Assembly (NCBI RefSeq): GCF_000191045.1 | Contig: NC_015185.1 | Coordinates: 1,060,501 to 1,124,500, forward strand | Source of the DNA: Desulfurobacterium thermolithotrophum DSM 11699 | GTDB taxonomy: Bacteria; Aquificota; Aquificia; Desulfurobacteriales; Desulfurobacteriaceae | Direction: 5' to 3' | Length of the DNA stretch: 64,000 nucleotides | Part shown: positions 15,948-25,689 of the stretch, piece after piece | Layout: each line of letters starts with the position of its first letter | Numbering within the stretch: the first letter of the stretch is position 1 | Position numbers and translations under genes: made by a program | The notes under the pieces: model-generated | What the model was told of the DNA's origin: nothing | Database searches by the model: none | Seen by the model: the letters and a program-made list of their open reading frames with translations, nothing else

Positions 15948-17618
15948 ATGAAAAGCTTAAAGTACAGAATAGCTCTTGTTTTGTTAGTTCTCTTAGGCTC
16001 AATCTACGTTATGTTTACAAAACCTGTAACTCTTGGTCTTGATCTTCAAGGTGGAACTCATCTTGTTCTTCAGATAGATGTAAAAAAAGCAATAGAAGAT
16101 GAAGTTTCTACTGCCTTAAGAGAAATAAAAAACAAGTTTGAGAAGGAAAACATACCACTTCTATCTGCAAAAAGAGAAGAAAAGAAAATAGAGCTCGTTC
16201 TTTTAGAAAAGAGCTCTGTTCAAAAAGCAGTAGAACTTGTTAAAGAAGACTACGGAAATATGTTTGATGTAAAAGTAGAAGGTGAAAAGCTAATTCTTAC
16301 CCTTAAACCTTCTTACATTTCTAAGGAAATAGACAGACTTGCAGAACAAGCTCTTGAAACAATAAGAAATAGAATTGATGAGCTTGGAGTTGCAGAACCT
16401 GTAATAGTTAGAAACGGCAAGGATAGAATAATTGTAGAGCTCCCAGGTATAAAAGATCCAGAGAGAGCTAAAAAAGTTATAGGAAAAGTTGCAAAGCTTG
16501 AATTTAAAGAAGTTGTTGATACGGCACAGACACCAGATGAGCTTATAACAAAGCTTGGAGGAACTATTCCTTCAGGAGAAACAGTTTCTGTAGTACCTTC
16601 TCCTTCGGGTGCTAAGTTTTACCTTTTAAAGGATGGGAAGAAAGAGGAATTAAAAGTTAATTCCTTAGAGGAACTCGTTAAAAAGTTTGGAGGACATGTT
16701 CCTGAGGATAACCAAATCTTAGTCCAAGAAATTAAAGATAAAAGCGAAAGAGTTATTGGATATCAGTTTTTTATCTTAAAGAAAGAACCAATTCTTACAG
16801 GTGCCTACCTCAAAGATGCCTACCCAAGTACTGATGAATATGGAATGCCTGCAGTAAGTTTTGAGTTAAATTCAGAAGGAGCAAGAATTTTTAAAGACTA
16901 CACTTCAAAACACATAGGTGTAAGACTTGCTATTGTTCTTGATAACAAAGTTCAATCCGCTCCTGTAATAAGATCAGCAATTGGTGGGAGAGGACAGATA
17001 ACTGGGCAGTTTTCATATCAGGAAGCAAAAGACCTTTCCATTGTCCTAAGAGCTGGAGCTCTTCCTGCTCCTGTTAAGATAATTGAAGAAACGACAGTCG
17101 GACCTTCTCTTGGTAAAGAATCCATAGAAAAAGGTATAAAAGCAGGAGTTGCAGGTCTTATTATTGTCATGCTTTTTATGGTTGCTTATTACAAACTTTC
17201 GGGAGCTATTGCAGATTTAGCGCTTCTTATGAATGTAGCTGTTCTTTGGGCAGCTCTTGCTCTTCTTGGAGCTACACTTACACTTCCGGGAATAGCAGGG
17301 TTTATCCTTACAATTGGTATGGCAGTTGATGCTAACGTCATTATCTTCGAGAGGATAAGAGAAGAATTAAGAAAGGGACGAAACCTTTACTCTGCAGTAG
17401 AAGCTGGGTTTTCAAGAGCGTGGGGAACAATTATTGACGCAAACGTAACTACTCTTGTTGCTGCTATTGTTCTATTTCAGTTTGGAACAGGGCCTATTAA
17501 GGGATTTGCAGTTACCCTGTCTCTAGGTATCCTTTCAAGTATGTTTACAGCTGTATTTGTAACAAAAGTTCTTCTTGACGTAATTGTTAAGTACAAATCA
17601 CGAATATTTAGCATTTAA
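15948..17618 (+). CDS. secD: Protein translocase subunit SecD
   Basis: SecD works with SecF at the inner membrane, using the proton motive force to help pull exported proteins through SecYEG. The 556-residue protein has an N-terminal membrane anchor, the GLDLQGGTHLVL motif, a large periplasmic region (residues ~30-370) and six C-terminal membrane segments with the AVDANVIIFERIREEL motif. It is separated from secF by 10 bp. A GGAGAGAGG-type ribosome-binding site precedes the ATG. Confidence 0.96.
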   Translation: MKSLKYRIALVLLVLLGSIYVMFTKPVTLGLDLQGGTHLVLQIDVKKAIEDEVSTALREIKNKFEKENIPLLSAKREEKKIELVLLEKSSVQKAVELVKEDYGNMFDVKVEGEKLILTLKPSYISKEIDRLAEQALETIRNRIDELGVAEPVIVRNGKDRIIVELPGIKDPERAKKVIGKVAKLEFKEVVDTAQTPDELITKLGGTIPSGETVSVVPSPSGAKFYLLKDGKKEELKVNSLEELVKKFGGHVPEDNQILVQEIKDKSERVIGYQFFILKKEPILTGAYLKDAYPSTDEYGMPAVSFELNSEGARIFKDYTSKHIGVRLAIVLDNKVQSAPVIRSAIGGRGQITGQFSYQEAKDLSIVLRAGALPAPVKIIEETTVGPSLGKESIEKGIKAGVAGLIIVMLFMVAYYKLSGAIADLALLMNVAVLWAALALLGATLTLPGIAGFILTIGMAVDANVIIFERIREELRKGRNLYSAVEAGFSRAWGTIIDANVTTLVAAIVLFQFGTGPIKGFAVTLSLGILSSMFTAVFVTKVLLDVIVKYKSRIFSI

Positions 17619-17628
17619 GGAGTAGTCG

Positions 17629-18513
17629 ATGGAAAGAAAATTTGATTTTATAGGTAAAAGATATATTGCTTACTTTTTGTCTTTTCTTCTTATAGCAGGT
17701 TCTTGGTTTTACGGAGCTTTTATAAAAGGTGCAAAATTCGGAATAGACTTTACAGGTGGAGCTCTTGTTCAGGTTAAGATAGAAGACAAGAATGTTAACA
17801 CAGAAACTTTAAGACAGTTATTTAAGGGAAAAGTTGAGGGAGTAACTGTTCAAAACATAGAAACTGCAAATGAATTCCTTATAAAAGCACCCGTAAAAGG
17901 AGATCCAAATAAAACTGTGGAGAGTGTGACAAAGACTATAAAAGAAAAGTTTAATGGAAAGGCAGAAATTAGAAGAGTTGAGATGATAGGTCCTACAGTC
18001 GGAAAAGAACTAAGGGAAAAGGGAATAATGGCTCTTATCTATGCAATGATTGGCATTCTTCTTTACGTTGCATGGAGATTTGAAGCGATATTTGCCTTTG
18101 GAGCCGTTTTGGCTCTCTTTCACGATACTCTTGCAACTACAGGAATTTTTATGGCTGTTGGCAGAGAATTTAGCCTTCCCGTTATAGCTGCTCTTTTAAC
18201 GGTTATTGGTTACTCAATAAACGACACAATAGTTGTTTACGATAGAATAAGAGAAAATATGAAAGTCTTACTTCGCAGTAAACCTTTTGAAGAAATTGTA
18301 AATGAAAGTATTAACCAAACTCTTTCTAGAACAATAATTACCTCACTAACAACTTTTTTTGTAGTTCTCTGCCTATACATATTTGGTGGAGGAGTAATAA
18401 ACGATTTTGCATTTGTCCTTTTAGTGGGAATTATTGTTGGAACTTACTCTTCTATCTTCATAGCAAGTGCTATTGTAGTTGATTGGTACAAGCGTGTTAA
18501 AAAGGTAAAATGA
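17629..18513 (+). CDS. secF: Protein translocase subunit SecF
   Basis: A 294-residue SecF with the FGIDFTGGALVQVKI motif after the first membrane segment and the paired motif YSINDTIVVYDRIREN in the C-terminal membrane domain. The length is normal. It directly follows secD, and its stop overlaps the start of the LptF-like gene by 4 bp, so the translocase and the LPS exporter permeases are coexpressed. Confidence 0.96.
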   Translation: MERKFDFIGKRYIAYFLSFLLIAGSWFYGAFIKGAKFGIDFTGGALVQVKIEDKNVNTETLRQLFKGKVEGVTVQNIETANEFLIKAPVKGDPNKTVESVTKTIKEKFNGKAEIRRVEMIGPTVGKELREKGIMALIYAMIGILLYVAWRFEAIFAFGAVLALFHDTLATTGIFMAVGREFSLPVIAALLTVIGYSINDTIVVYDRIRENMKVLLRSKPFEEIVNESINQTLSRTIITSLTTFFVVLCLYIFGGGVINDFAFVLLVGIIVGTYSSIFIASAIVVDWYKRVKKVK

Positions 18514-19595
18514 GAATAAAGATAATTCATCGTTACATTTTTTTAGAAATTCTCAGAGTTTTTATCTTAACTTTGGGGCTTTTTATTTTTGTTATCTTGA
18601 TGGATAGAGCTTCTTCAATTGCGGAAACAGTTTTTGGACAGGGAGTTTCCATATTAAATTTTCTCTCTGTTTTAGTAAAGGGGATACCTGCTTTCTTAGG
18701 TATGACAATACCTATGGCCTTTATTCTTTCCGTTTTAATTGTTTTTATTCAATTAGGGAACAATAACGAACTTGTAGCCTTAAAATCGTGTGGTGTAAGC
18801 ACAAAAGAACTATCAAAACCAGTAATTTTCTTAGGAGTTGCCTTTTCTATTCTTTCCTTTTATTCACTTATGTTTTTGATGCCTAAAAGTAATGTTGCTA
18901 TGAAAAAGGAAATTGAAGAATTGGTAAAGAAAAAGATTACAATGAGCATATCGCCCAAAAACTTTAGTTCTAACTTTCCCGGAGTTACTTTTTACGTAGA
19001 AAAACTCTATCCTGAAAAAGGATATCTTGAAAACTTCATGGTATCGCTTGTAAAAAAAGATGAACTCATAACAATTTTTGCAAAGAAAGGAATGTTAAGA
19101 ACAGAAAAGGATACAGTATTTCTTGACATTCAAGATGGCACTGGAGAGTTTATTAACTGGAAAAAGCCTGAAAACTTTAAAGTTCTAAATTTCAAAAACT
19201 ACACAGTAAAACTCTATAGATTTACAAAAAGAGAAAAATTTGAATCAATCAGATATAAGACACTTCCAGAACTCATTTCCTCAAACAGAATTGAGGCAAA
19301 AGTAGAGCTCTTTAAAAGGCTTGGTCTTTCTTTAGCACCTCTTATAGTTGGAATATTAGCTTTTTCTCTTGCATTAATAATTCCACGAAGTTCAATAGGG
19401 ATCGGAATTCTTTTAAGTCTTTTAATAATTGTCGTTTACTACATACTTTATACTCTAACAAAGAAAATTGCTCTTAATACAGGAATTGTTCTTTTACCTC
19501 TTTTAACAGATTTATTCTTTTTTGTCCTAGGAGGTTTTCTCTACATTCAGGCTTTGAAAGAGAAAATAGAGTTAAGAGTTGGTGGTAGATGGTAA
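18510..19595 (+). CDS. lptF: LptF/LptG-family LPS export permease
   Basis: A 361-residue permease of the YjgP/YjgQ family. Three membrane segments are at the N-terminus (residues ~12-115) and three at the C-terminus (~265-350), with a periplasmic jellyroll-like region between. The pattern of a start at YIFLEILRVFILTLGLFIF and a later ELVALKSCGVS matches the family. With the next gene it should form the LptFG membrane part of the LptB2FGC lipopolysaccharide exporter. Calling this one F and the next G is by gene order only. Confidence 0.85.
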   Translation: MRIKIIHRYIFLEILRVFILTLGLFIFVILMDRASSIAETVFGQGVSILNFLSVLVKGIPAFLGMTIPMAFILSVLIVFIQLGNNNELVALKSCGVSTKELSKPVIFLGVAFSILSFYSLMFLMPKSNVAMKKEIEELVKKKITMSISPKNFSSNFPGVTFYVEKLYPEKGYLENFMVSLVKKDELITIFAKKGMLRTEKDTVFLDIQDGTGEFINWKKPENFKVLNFKNYTVKLYRFTKREKFESIRYKTLPELISSNRIEAKVELFKRLGLSLAPLIVGILAFSLALIIPRSSIGIGILLSLLIIVVYYILYTLTKKIALNTGIVLLPLLTDLFFFVLGGFLYIQALKEKIELRVGGRW

Positions 19596-20653
19596 AGAGA
19601 CTGGATAGATACGTTTTTATAGAAACCTTGAGATATTTTGTCCTTACACTTCTTACATTCATGGTTCTTTTTATTGTTATAGATTTTGTCAGCAAAATGG
19701 ACACTTTTTTAAAGTCTGGAATTGCAGATGGATTTCTTTATGTTATCTACCGTCTTCCTCTTTATACTGTTAGAGTAATACCCATTGCTACCTTAATTGC
19801 AACTATGGTTACTCTTTCTAACTTTTCATTTTCTAATGAACTTACAGTTGTAAAAGCTTTAGGAATTAGTGTGTATAGATTTTCATTTCCTATTATTTTT
19901 CTTGCTTTCTTGGCTTCTATCCTTTCTTTCCTAATAGGAGAACTGGTCGTACCAAAATCAATTTCTCTTTCCAAAAGTATTTATTACAAGGTAAAGGAAA
20001 ATAAAAATTTTCACGTTTCTGGAAAATCTATCTGGTTTAAAAAAGATGAAAAAACTTTTGTCTTTATGGAGTATGTAAACCCAGCAAAATCTGAAGCTAA
20101 GAGAATTTCCATTTTTTTCCTTGGAAAAGAATTTTCTCCTACTAAAAGAATAGATGCTCTCTATGGAATTAACATCAAAGATGATATCTGGAAACTTAAA
20201 AATTGTTTTGAAAGGAAATTAAAAGAGCTTAAAACAACGAAAATTTCTGAAAAAGAAATCAATCTTGGAATTGGAAAGAAAGATTTAATATTTACACAAA
20301 TTGAAACTGAAACGATGAGCTCTTTCTTACTTTACAAAGTTATAAAGCAGCTTAAAAGAGCTGGATATGATACTACTGGCTATTTAGTAGATTTATACTC
20401 AAAACTTGCAATTTCTTTGCTTCCACTGGTTGTCGCAGTTATAGGAATTCCTTTAGGAGTTTTTAATCCTCGTAACAAAAAAGGTTATACCCTTGTTATA
20501 GCTGCAGCTCTTATAGTTTTCATGTGGATAACGATATCTTTCTTTTCAAGTCTTGGAAAAAGCGGGGTACTCCCTCCTTTTTATTCCGCCTTTGCACCTG
20601 AGGTTATGTTCTTATCAATTGGTTTACTTCTTCTTGCGAGGATGGATACTTGA
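19589..20653 (+). CDS. lptG: LptF/LptG-family LPS export permease, second subunit
   Basis: A 354-residue YjgP/YjgQ-family permease with the same 3+3 membrane layout as its neighbour. The stretch ELTVVKALGISVYRFSFPI corresponds to the ELVALKSCGVS motif in the preceding protein. It overlaps the preceding gene by 7 bp and the next by 4 bp. LpxD and BamA elsewhere in the window show that LPS and outer-membrane assembly exist in this organism. No lptB ATPase gene is nearby. Confidence 0.85.
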   Translation: MVKRLDRYVFIETLRYFVLTLLTFMVLFIVIDFVSKMDTFLKSGIADGFLYVIYRLPLYTVRVIPIATLIATMVTLSNFSFSNELTVVKALGISVYRFSFPIIFLAFLASILSFLIGELVVPKSISLSKSIYYKVKENKNFHVSGKSIWFKKDEKTFVFMEYVNPAKSEAKRISIFFLGKEFSPTKRIDALYGINIKDDIWKLKNCFERKLKELKTTKISEKEINLGIGKKDLIFTQIETETMSSFLLYKVIKQLKRAGYDTTGYLVDLYSKLAISLLPLVVAVIGIPLGVFNPRNKKGYTLVIAAALIVFMWITISFFSSLGKSGVLPPFYSAFAPEVMFLSIGLLLLARMDT

Positions 20654-21321
20654 AGTTTGATTTTAAGAAAGCAAAAAGAGCTCAAGAGATATTAAAGAAA
20701 AAACTATCTCTTAAACCTTTAGGAAAGGTAAAACTTATTGCTGGTTGTGATCTTACCTTCTTGAATCCCTATAAAACTCCTACACTTGGAATAGGAGCTT
20801 TTGTGGTTCTTTCGTATCCTTCCTTAGAAGTTATCGAATATGCTTATGAAATATTAGAGATTAAAGTGCCTTATATTCCTAGTTTTTTAGCCTTTAGAGA
20901 AATTCCTCTTCTTATCAAAACTTTTAGGAAACTAAAGAATAAACCAGATATTGTTATTGTTGATGGGCATGGAATAGCTCATCCAAGAAAACTTGGAATA
21001 GCAGCTCATTTTGGAATAGTTGAAAAAGTTCCTACTATCGGCTGTGCTAAAAAGCCTCTTTATGGAAATTTTAAAGAGCCGTGCGAAAAGAAAGGATGCT
21101 ATGAAGAAATTTATGACCCTAAAACAAAAGAAATTTTAGGATACGTTTTAAGGACTAAGAATAATGTAAAACCAATCTATATTTCGCCAGGAAATCTTAT
21201 AACTCTTACAGATACTCTTTCTTTTATGCAAACTCTTAAAGGGAAGTACAGAATTCCTGAACCTACAAGATTGGCTCACAATTACCTGCAAACCTTGAGA
21301 AAAGGTTATAATTCCCAATAA
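20650..21321 (+). CDS. nfi: Endonuclease V (deoxyinosine 3'-endonuclease)
   Basis: Endonuclease V cuts DNA near deoxyinosine, a deamination product that forms faster at high temperature. The 223-residue protein keeps the metal-binding acids: D34 in AGCDLTF, E84 in AFREIP and D105 in IVDGHGIAHPRKLGIAAHFG. These match D43, E89 and D110 of the Thermotoga enzyme. It starts at TTG 20650, overlapping the lptG stop (TTGA). GVDVSY is the usual first motif, here GCDLTF. Confidence 0.92.
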   Translation: MKFDFKKAKRAQEILKKKLSLKPLGKVKLIAGCDLTFLNPYKTPTLGIGAFVVLSYPSLEVIEYAYEILEIKVPYIPSFLAFREIPLLIKTFRKLKNKPDIVIVDGHGIAHPRKLGIAAHFGIVEKVPTIGCAKKPLYGNFKEPCEKKGCYEEIYDPKTKEILGYVLRTKNNVKPIYISPGNLITLTDTLSFMQTLKGKYRIPEPTRLAHNYLQTLRKGYNSQ

Positions 21322-21341
21322 ATTCAAGAAAGGAGGAAAAA

Positions 21342-21764
21342 ATGGCTGTAGAAAGAACACTTGTTATCGTGAAGCCAGATGCTGTTAAGAAAAATGCTGT
21401 TGGAGATATCGTTAGGATACTTCAAGAAAACGACCTAAAACTTCTTGCAATAAAGATGGTTCACCTTTCAAAAGAACAGGCCAAGAAGTTTTACATTGTC
21501 CATAAGGATAGACCTTTTTATGACGAACTAACAGATTTTATGTCCTCTGGACCATGTGTACCTATGGTTTTTGAAGGCGAAAATGCTATTGCAAGAGTAA
21601 GAGAAATTATTGGAGCTACAGATCCAGCAAAAGCTGCTGAAGGAACAATTAGAAAGAAATATGGAACAGACGTTGGAAGAAACGCTGTTCACGCTTCTGA
21701 CTCTCCTGAATCTGCAGCTTATGAAATTCCATTTTTCTTTAGTGCTCTTGAAATTAACGAGTAA
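21342..21764 (+). CDS. ndk: Nucleoside diphosphate kinase
   Basis: The enzyme balances nucleoside triphosphate pools by phosphate transfer through a histidine. The 140-residue protein has the normal length; the active-site His is in RNAVHASDSPESA, and the N-terminus ERTLVIVKPDAVKKN is typical. A strong AAGGAGG site precedes the ATG. The 3' flank carries a GGGGGAAT/ATTCCCCC hairpin. Confidence 0.97.
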   Translation: MAVERTLVIVKPDAVKKNAVGDIVRILQENDLKLLAIKMVHLSKEQAKKFYIVHKDRPFYDELTDFMSSGPCVPMVFEGENAIARVREIIGATDPAKAAEGTIRKKYGTDVGRNAVHASDSPESAAYEIPFFFSALEINE

Positions 21765-21785
21765 GGGGGAATTTTATTCCCCCTA
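21764..21785 (+). terminator. Hairpin after ndk (weak terminator)
   Basis: GGGGGAAT (21765-21772) pairs with ATTCCCCC (21776-21783) around a 3-nt loop just after the ndk stop. No T run follows, so termination is partial or the hairpin protects the 3' end of the ndk mRNA. Confidence 0.45.
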
Positions 21786-21808
21786 CTTAAATCCTATGGG
21801 GAGATTAA

Positions 21809-22639
21809 ATGGACGACAGTTTCAGTATTTTGGAGCTGGATAAAAAGGAACTTTGTTCTTTAGCAGAGGAAAGAGGTCAAGAAATAGAAATTGCTCACTA
21901 CGTTTTTGATGATCTTCTCGATTCGCAGGAAAAATTAATATGTAAAAGATTTGAAGCTGATGAAGATTTCAGTATCTTTTCCTATTTCCTTCAAAAAGAA
22001 TCTCGATCCATCTTTCCAAAAAAGGAAGAGAAATCTTTGGGATGTTACATAGCATATAAAAATGGAGTGGTTTATACTTTTGAAGATTTCAACTTTAAAA
22101 TCCAATCCTTAGAAGAATTTACGTTACTGGTGGAAGCTGTAGAAATTGCTACAGGAAATACTTTTTTCTTCGAGCTGTGTAACTTATGCGAGCTTCCTGA
22201 AAGACTATCTTCTGAACATATAGTTCATTTAAGTCTTTACTCAAAAGAAGTAAGAAAATTAGAGCCTCTTATCCATTTTGACCAAATTGCTGACGAACAT
22301 AAGGAAATACTTAAATTAGCAGTTAAAAATAATGATAAAGCTATAGAAAAATTGGAAAGAGACTTAGGAGAAAGAGAAACTCAAAGGTTAATAGATGAAT
22401 TTAAATCTAAGCCAGAAGAAATATTTGATACTTACATATTTTCCAGGTCTAACAACTACTCAGTTGTTGGAGTTGTAACATTTTTTAAAAAAGTAACGTT
22501 TGAATCTCGAGAACTTTTTTCTATTAATATTATTGCAGAAGATATGGAGTTAAACGTTTTGACTCCTGTCTACCTTGATTTAACCGATGGTGATAGGATA
22601 TTTGTTAATGGTAAGATGTTTGGAATTGTAAATATCTAA
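21809..22639 (+). CDS. Protein of unknown function
   Basis: A 276-residue acidic protein with no signal peptide or membrane segment. It begins MDDSFSILELDKKELCSLAEE. The middle has a helical Lys/Glu-rich part (residues ~165-205), and the last ~70 residues form a beta-rich stretch (VVGVVTFFKKVTFE, then LNVLTPVYLDLTDGDRIFVNGKMFGI), which could be a small barrel of OB-fold type. I do not recognise a family. It is translated from ATG 21809 with a weak GGGGAGA site and is followed 21 bp later by the FAH-family gene. The position in a housekeeping run suggests it is expressed and conserved. Confidence 0.65.
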   Translation: MDDSFSILELDKKELCSLAEERGQEIEIAHYVFDDLLDSQEKLICKRFEADEDFSIFSYFLQKESRSIFPKKEEKSLGCYIAYKNGVVYTFEDFNFKIQSLEEFTLLVEAVEIATGNTFFFELCNLCELPERLSSEHIVHLSLYSKEVRKLEPLIHFDQIADEHKEILKLAVKNNDKAIEKLERDLGERETQRLIDEFKSKPEEIFDTYIFSRSNNYSVVGVVTFFKKVTFESRELFSINIIAEDMELNVLTPVYLDLTDGDRIFVNGKMFGIVNI

Positions 22640-22660
22640 TCTAATTAAGGAGGAATTCCC

Positions 22661-23437
22661 TTGAAAATAGGAAGGTTTAAAAGTAATGAAAAATCATTTT
22701 TCGGTTTAATAAAGGGAAAAGAAATAGTACCTATAAAGGAAACTAAGGTTTCAGAATTAATGGATTCTATAACTCCTACAGAAGATGTTCTTTCATTTTC
22801 GGAAGTAAAATTTCTTTCTCCTACAAGACCATCAAAAATTGTTGCTGTAGGATTAAACTATAAAGCTCATGCTGAAGAGATGGGTAAACCTCTTCCTGAG
22901 GAACCTCTTCTCTTTATGAAACCTTCTACTGCTGTTATTGCAAATAAGATGAAGATATTCCTTCCTGAAATGTCTCAACGAGTTGATTATGAAGGAGAAT
23001 TGGCCGTTATAATTGGAAGAAAGTGTAGAAAAGTTACTCCCAAAGATGTACCTAACTACATTCTTGGATATTCTTGCTTTAACGATGTTACAGCAAGGGA
23101 TCTTCAACAAAAAGATGTTCAATATACAAGAGCAAAATCTTTTGATACTTTTGCACCTTATGGTCCTTGGATTGCAACTTCTGTTGATCCATTAAACCTC
23201 AAAATAACAACAAGAATTAACGGAGAAATAAAACAACAAGGTCAAACTTCGGACATGATTTTTTCACCTTTTGAGCTTGTTTCTTTTATCTCACAAGTTA
23301 TGACTCTTTTACCAGGAGATGTTGTTATTACAGGAACTCCACCTGGTATAGGACCTTTAAAAGAAGGAGATAAAGTAGAAGTTGAGATTGAAGGAATAGG
23401 TACTCTCATCAACTACGTTGCTAAGGAGAGAAGATGA
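22661..23437 (+). CDS. Fumarylacetoacetate hydrolase (FAH)-family protein
   Basis: A 258-residue member of the FAH superfamily, starting at TTG 22661 behind a strong AAGGAGG site. Metal ligands are the acidic residues in [13 protein letters not shown] and the E-x-E around it, plus the Asp in [11 protein letters not shown]. The [12 protein letters not shown] and [14 protein letters not shown] motifs are typical. Family members include acylpyruvase, oxaloacetate decarboxylase/tautomerase (FAHD1-type) and 2-hydroxyhepta-2,4-diene-dioate isomerase. In an rTCA organism oxaloacetate handling would make sense, but substrate is not fixed by the sequence. Confidence 0.88.
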   Translation: MKIGRFKSNEKSFFGLIKGKEIVPIKETKVSELMDSITPTEDVLSFSEVKFLSPTRPSKIVAVGLNYKAHAEEMGKPLPEEPLLFMKPSTAVIANKMKIFLPEMSQRVDYEGELAVIIGRKCRKVTPKDVPNYILGYSCFNDVTARDLQQKDVQYTRAKSFDTFAPYGPWIATSVDPLNLKITTRINGEIKQQGQTSDMIFSPFELVSFISQVMTLLPGDVVITGTPPGIGPLKEGDKVEVEIEGIGTLINYVAKERR

Positions 23438-25074
23438 AGGAGCTTATAAAGGAGAAAGTAAGATCTGCTATAAAAGAAATATACAACAAGGAGCTTTCTT
23501 ATCTTGTTGATAAAGCAAGCTTTGAAAAACCTAAAAAAAGAGAGTACGGAGACCTTGCAACAAATATTTCTTTTCTCCTTGCAAAAGAATTAAAACAAAA
23601 GCCATTTTCTATTGCTAATGAACTTCTTAAGAGCTTAGAATCAATGCCTGAATTTGAAAAGGTAGAAGTTGCAGGTGGTGGTTTTATTAACTTTTTCTTT
23701 AGTCAACGTTTTTACACCGATATTTTAAAGAAGGTTTTACACGAAGAATTTTATATTTCTGAGATTGGAAAAGGAGAAAGAGTACTTCTTGAATATGTTT
23801 CTGCTAATCCTACTGGTCCTCTTCATGTTGGACATGGAAGAGGTGCAGTGGTAGGAGATGTTCTTTATCGAGTGATGAGACTTACAGGTTATAAACCTGA
23901 ACGAGAATTTTATATAAACGATGCAGGAAGACAAATAAAACTTCTTGGAGTCTCAATATACGCTCGTATGAAAGAACTTTCAGGAGAAAACTATCCTTTT
24001 CCCGAAGATGGATATAAGGGAGAATACATTATTGAGGTTGCAAAAGAGCTCTTGGCGGAAAGACCGGAAATAATCTCTTTACCCGAGGAAGAAGCTATAG
24101 AAATAGCGGCAGAGTTTGGAAAAGAGCGACTTCTTGAGGAAATTAGGAAAGATCTAAAAGATTTAAGGGTTAAATTTGACTACTGGTTTAGCGAAAAAAG
24201 CCTTTATGAGAAGGGAGAAGTTGAAAGAATTTTAAAAATTTTAGAAGAAAAAGATCTTCTTTACGAAAAAGATGGAGCTCTTTGGCTGAAAACTACTATT
24301 TTTGGAGATGATAAAGATAGAGTGGTAAAACGTTCAAATGGAGAATATACATACTTTGCTTCAGATATTGCTTATCATTATAATAAAATAGAAAGGAATT
24401 TTGATAAAGCTATTAATGTTTGGGGAGCAGATCATCACGGTTACATTCCAAGAGTAAAAGCAGCAATTCAAGCACTTGGGAAAAATCCAGATTGGCTTGA
24501 AGTGATTCTCATCCAGCTTGTGAAACTGTTTAAGAATGGTGAAGAAGTGAAAATGTCAAAGAGGGCAGGAAACTTTGTAACTCTCAGATGGCTTATGGAT
24601 GAAGTTGGAGTTGATGCTGTTAGATTTTTCTTCCTTTTGAAAAGGCATGATACTCCTCTTGATTTTGACATAGATCTTGCACTTTCTTCAAAGAGTGAAA
24701 ACCCTGTTTACTATGTTCAATATGCTCATGCAAGACTCTGCAGTATTTTAGATAAAGCAAAAGAAAAAGGATTTGTTCCTTCTGAAGAAAACTTAGAACT
24801 GTTATCTTCTGAAGAAGAAAGAGAACTTATAGCAGGTTGCTATAATCTAAAATATGAGCTTGAGCTGGTAGCAGAGAAAAGAGAACCACATAGGCTTACC
24901 TACTATCTTATAGACCTTGCATCAAAACTCCATCGATTTTACAACAAACATAGAGTAATTATGGAGGAAGATCCTAAACTTTCGACTGCAAGACTTTCTT
25001 TGATAAAAGCTGTTAGAAGAACAATTAATCTTGGACTTGATATTCTTAACGTAACTGCACCAAGGAGGATGTAA
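23434..25074 (+). CDS. argS: Arginyl-tRNA synthetase
   Basis: A class I synthetase of 546 residues, normal length. The HIGH motif appears as [20 protein letters not shown] and the KMSKS motif as [11 protein letters not shown]. The N-terminal Arg-tRNA D-loop-recognition domain and the C-terminal anticodon-binding DALR domain are both present. It overlaps the FAH-family gene by 4 bp and the SPOR-domain gene by 1 bp. Confidence 0.97.
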   Translation: MKELIKEKVRSAIKEIYNKELSYLVDKASFEKPKKREYGDLATNISFLLAKELKQKPFSIANELLKSLESMPEFEKVEVAGGGFINFFFSQRFYTDILKKVLHEEFYISEIGKGERVLLEYVSANPTGPLHVGHGRGAVVGDVLYRVMRLTGYKPEREFYINDAGRQIKLLGVSIYARMKELSGENYPFPEDGYKGEYIIEVAKELLAERPEIISLPEEEAIEIAAEFGKERLLEEIRKDLKDLRVKFDYWFSEKSLYEKGEVERILKILEEKDLLYEKDGALWLKTTIFGDDKDRVVKRSNGEYTYFASDIAYHYNKIERNFDKAINVWGADHHGYIPRVKAAIQALGKNPDWLEVILIQLVKLFKNGEEVKMSKRAGNFVTLRWLMDEVGVDAVRFFFLLKRHDTPLDFDIDLALSSKSENPVYYVQYAHARLCSILDKAKEKGFVPSEENLELLSSEEERELIAGCYNLKYELELVAEKREPHRLTYYLIDLASKLHRFYNKHRVIMEEDPKLSTARLSLIKAVRRTINLGLDILNVTAPRRM

Positions 25075-25688
25075 TGGAAGGGGATAGGAGGATTCAGTTC
25101 ATTTTAATGGGTACCGCTGTTGCTATATTTGTCTTTTCTTATTCTCTAGGTTACTTTATAGGAAAAGAAGCTGGTTTTGAAGAAGCTAAACAGAAATTTG
25201 ACATTGAAAAGCAAAAACTTCTTAAAACAATAGCTGCTTTAAGTCCTGTTTCTCAGCCGAGAGTTGAGAATAAAGTTGTAGTAGTGGATAATACAAAAGA
25301 AAAGACAGAACATAGTGTTGCTGAAGAAAAGGTAAAAAAGGAAATTTCTCAAGAAAAAAAGAAAATAGTTGAGGAGAAGAAAAAGGAGTTAGCTTCTACG
25401 TCTACTAAGCAAGAAAAGAAATCTACAGTAAAACTAAAATCAAAAGAAACAACTCGAGAGATTAAGGAAAAAGGCTACTATTTGCAAGTTGGAGTTTTCA
25501 AGAACAAAACTAATGCTATTAAATTAGCTTCTCAACTAAAAGAAAAAGGATTTAATTCAAAAACTCTTTTTTATGATAAGTATACAGTAGTTACTGTTGG
25601 CTATTTTGATTCTAAAGAAAAGGCTTTGTCAGTACAAAAGTTGTTAAAAAACATTGGGTATAAATCTATTCTTAAGAGGAGGAAATAA
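25074..25688 (+). CDS. SPOR-domain membrane protein
   Basis: A 204-residue protein with one N-terminal membrane anchor (residues ~9-28, FILMGTAVAIFVFSYSLGYF), a Lys/Glu-rich coiled linker (45-130) and a C-terminal SPOR domain (about 132-203, YYLQVGVFKNKTNAIKLASQL). SPOR domains bind denuded glycan strands at division sites. The layout matches FtsN/DamX-like proteins, so a role in septal peptidoglycan remodelling is likely, but no further assignment is safe. Confidence 0.82.
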   Translation: MEGDRRIQFILMGTAVAIFVFSYSLGYFIGKEAGFEEAKQKFDIEKQKLLKTIAALSPVSQPRVENKVVVVDNTKEKTEHSVAEEKVKKEISQEKKKIVEEKKKELASTSTKQEKKSTVKLKSKETTREIKEKGYYLQVGVFKNKTNAIKLASQLKEKGFNSKTLFYDKYTVVTVGYFDSKEKALSVQKLLKNIGYKSILKRRK

Positions 25689-25689
25689 T

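Noticed and set aside
25654-25689. ATG start for the TatD fusion at 25654
   Set aside because: It lies inside the SPOR gene and has no ribosome-binding site, whereas TTG 25690 follows GAGGAGG and begins at the IDTHAHL motif.
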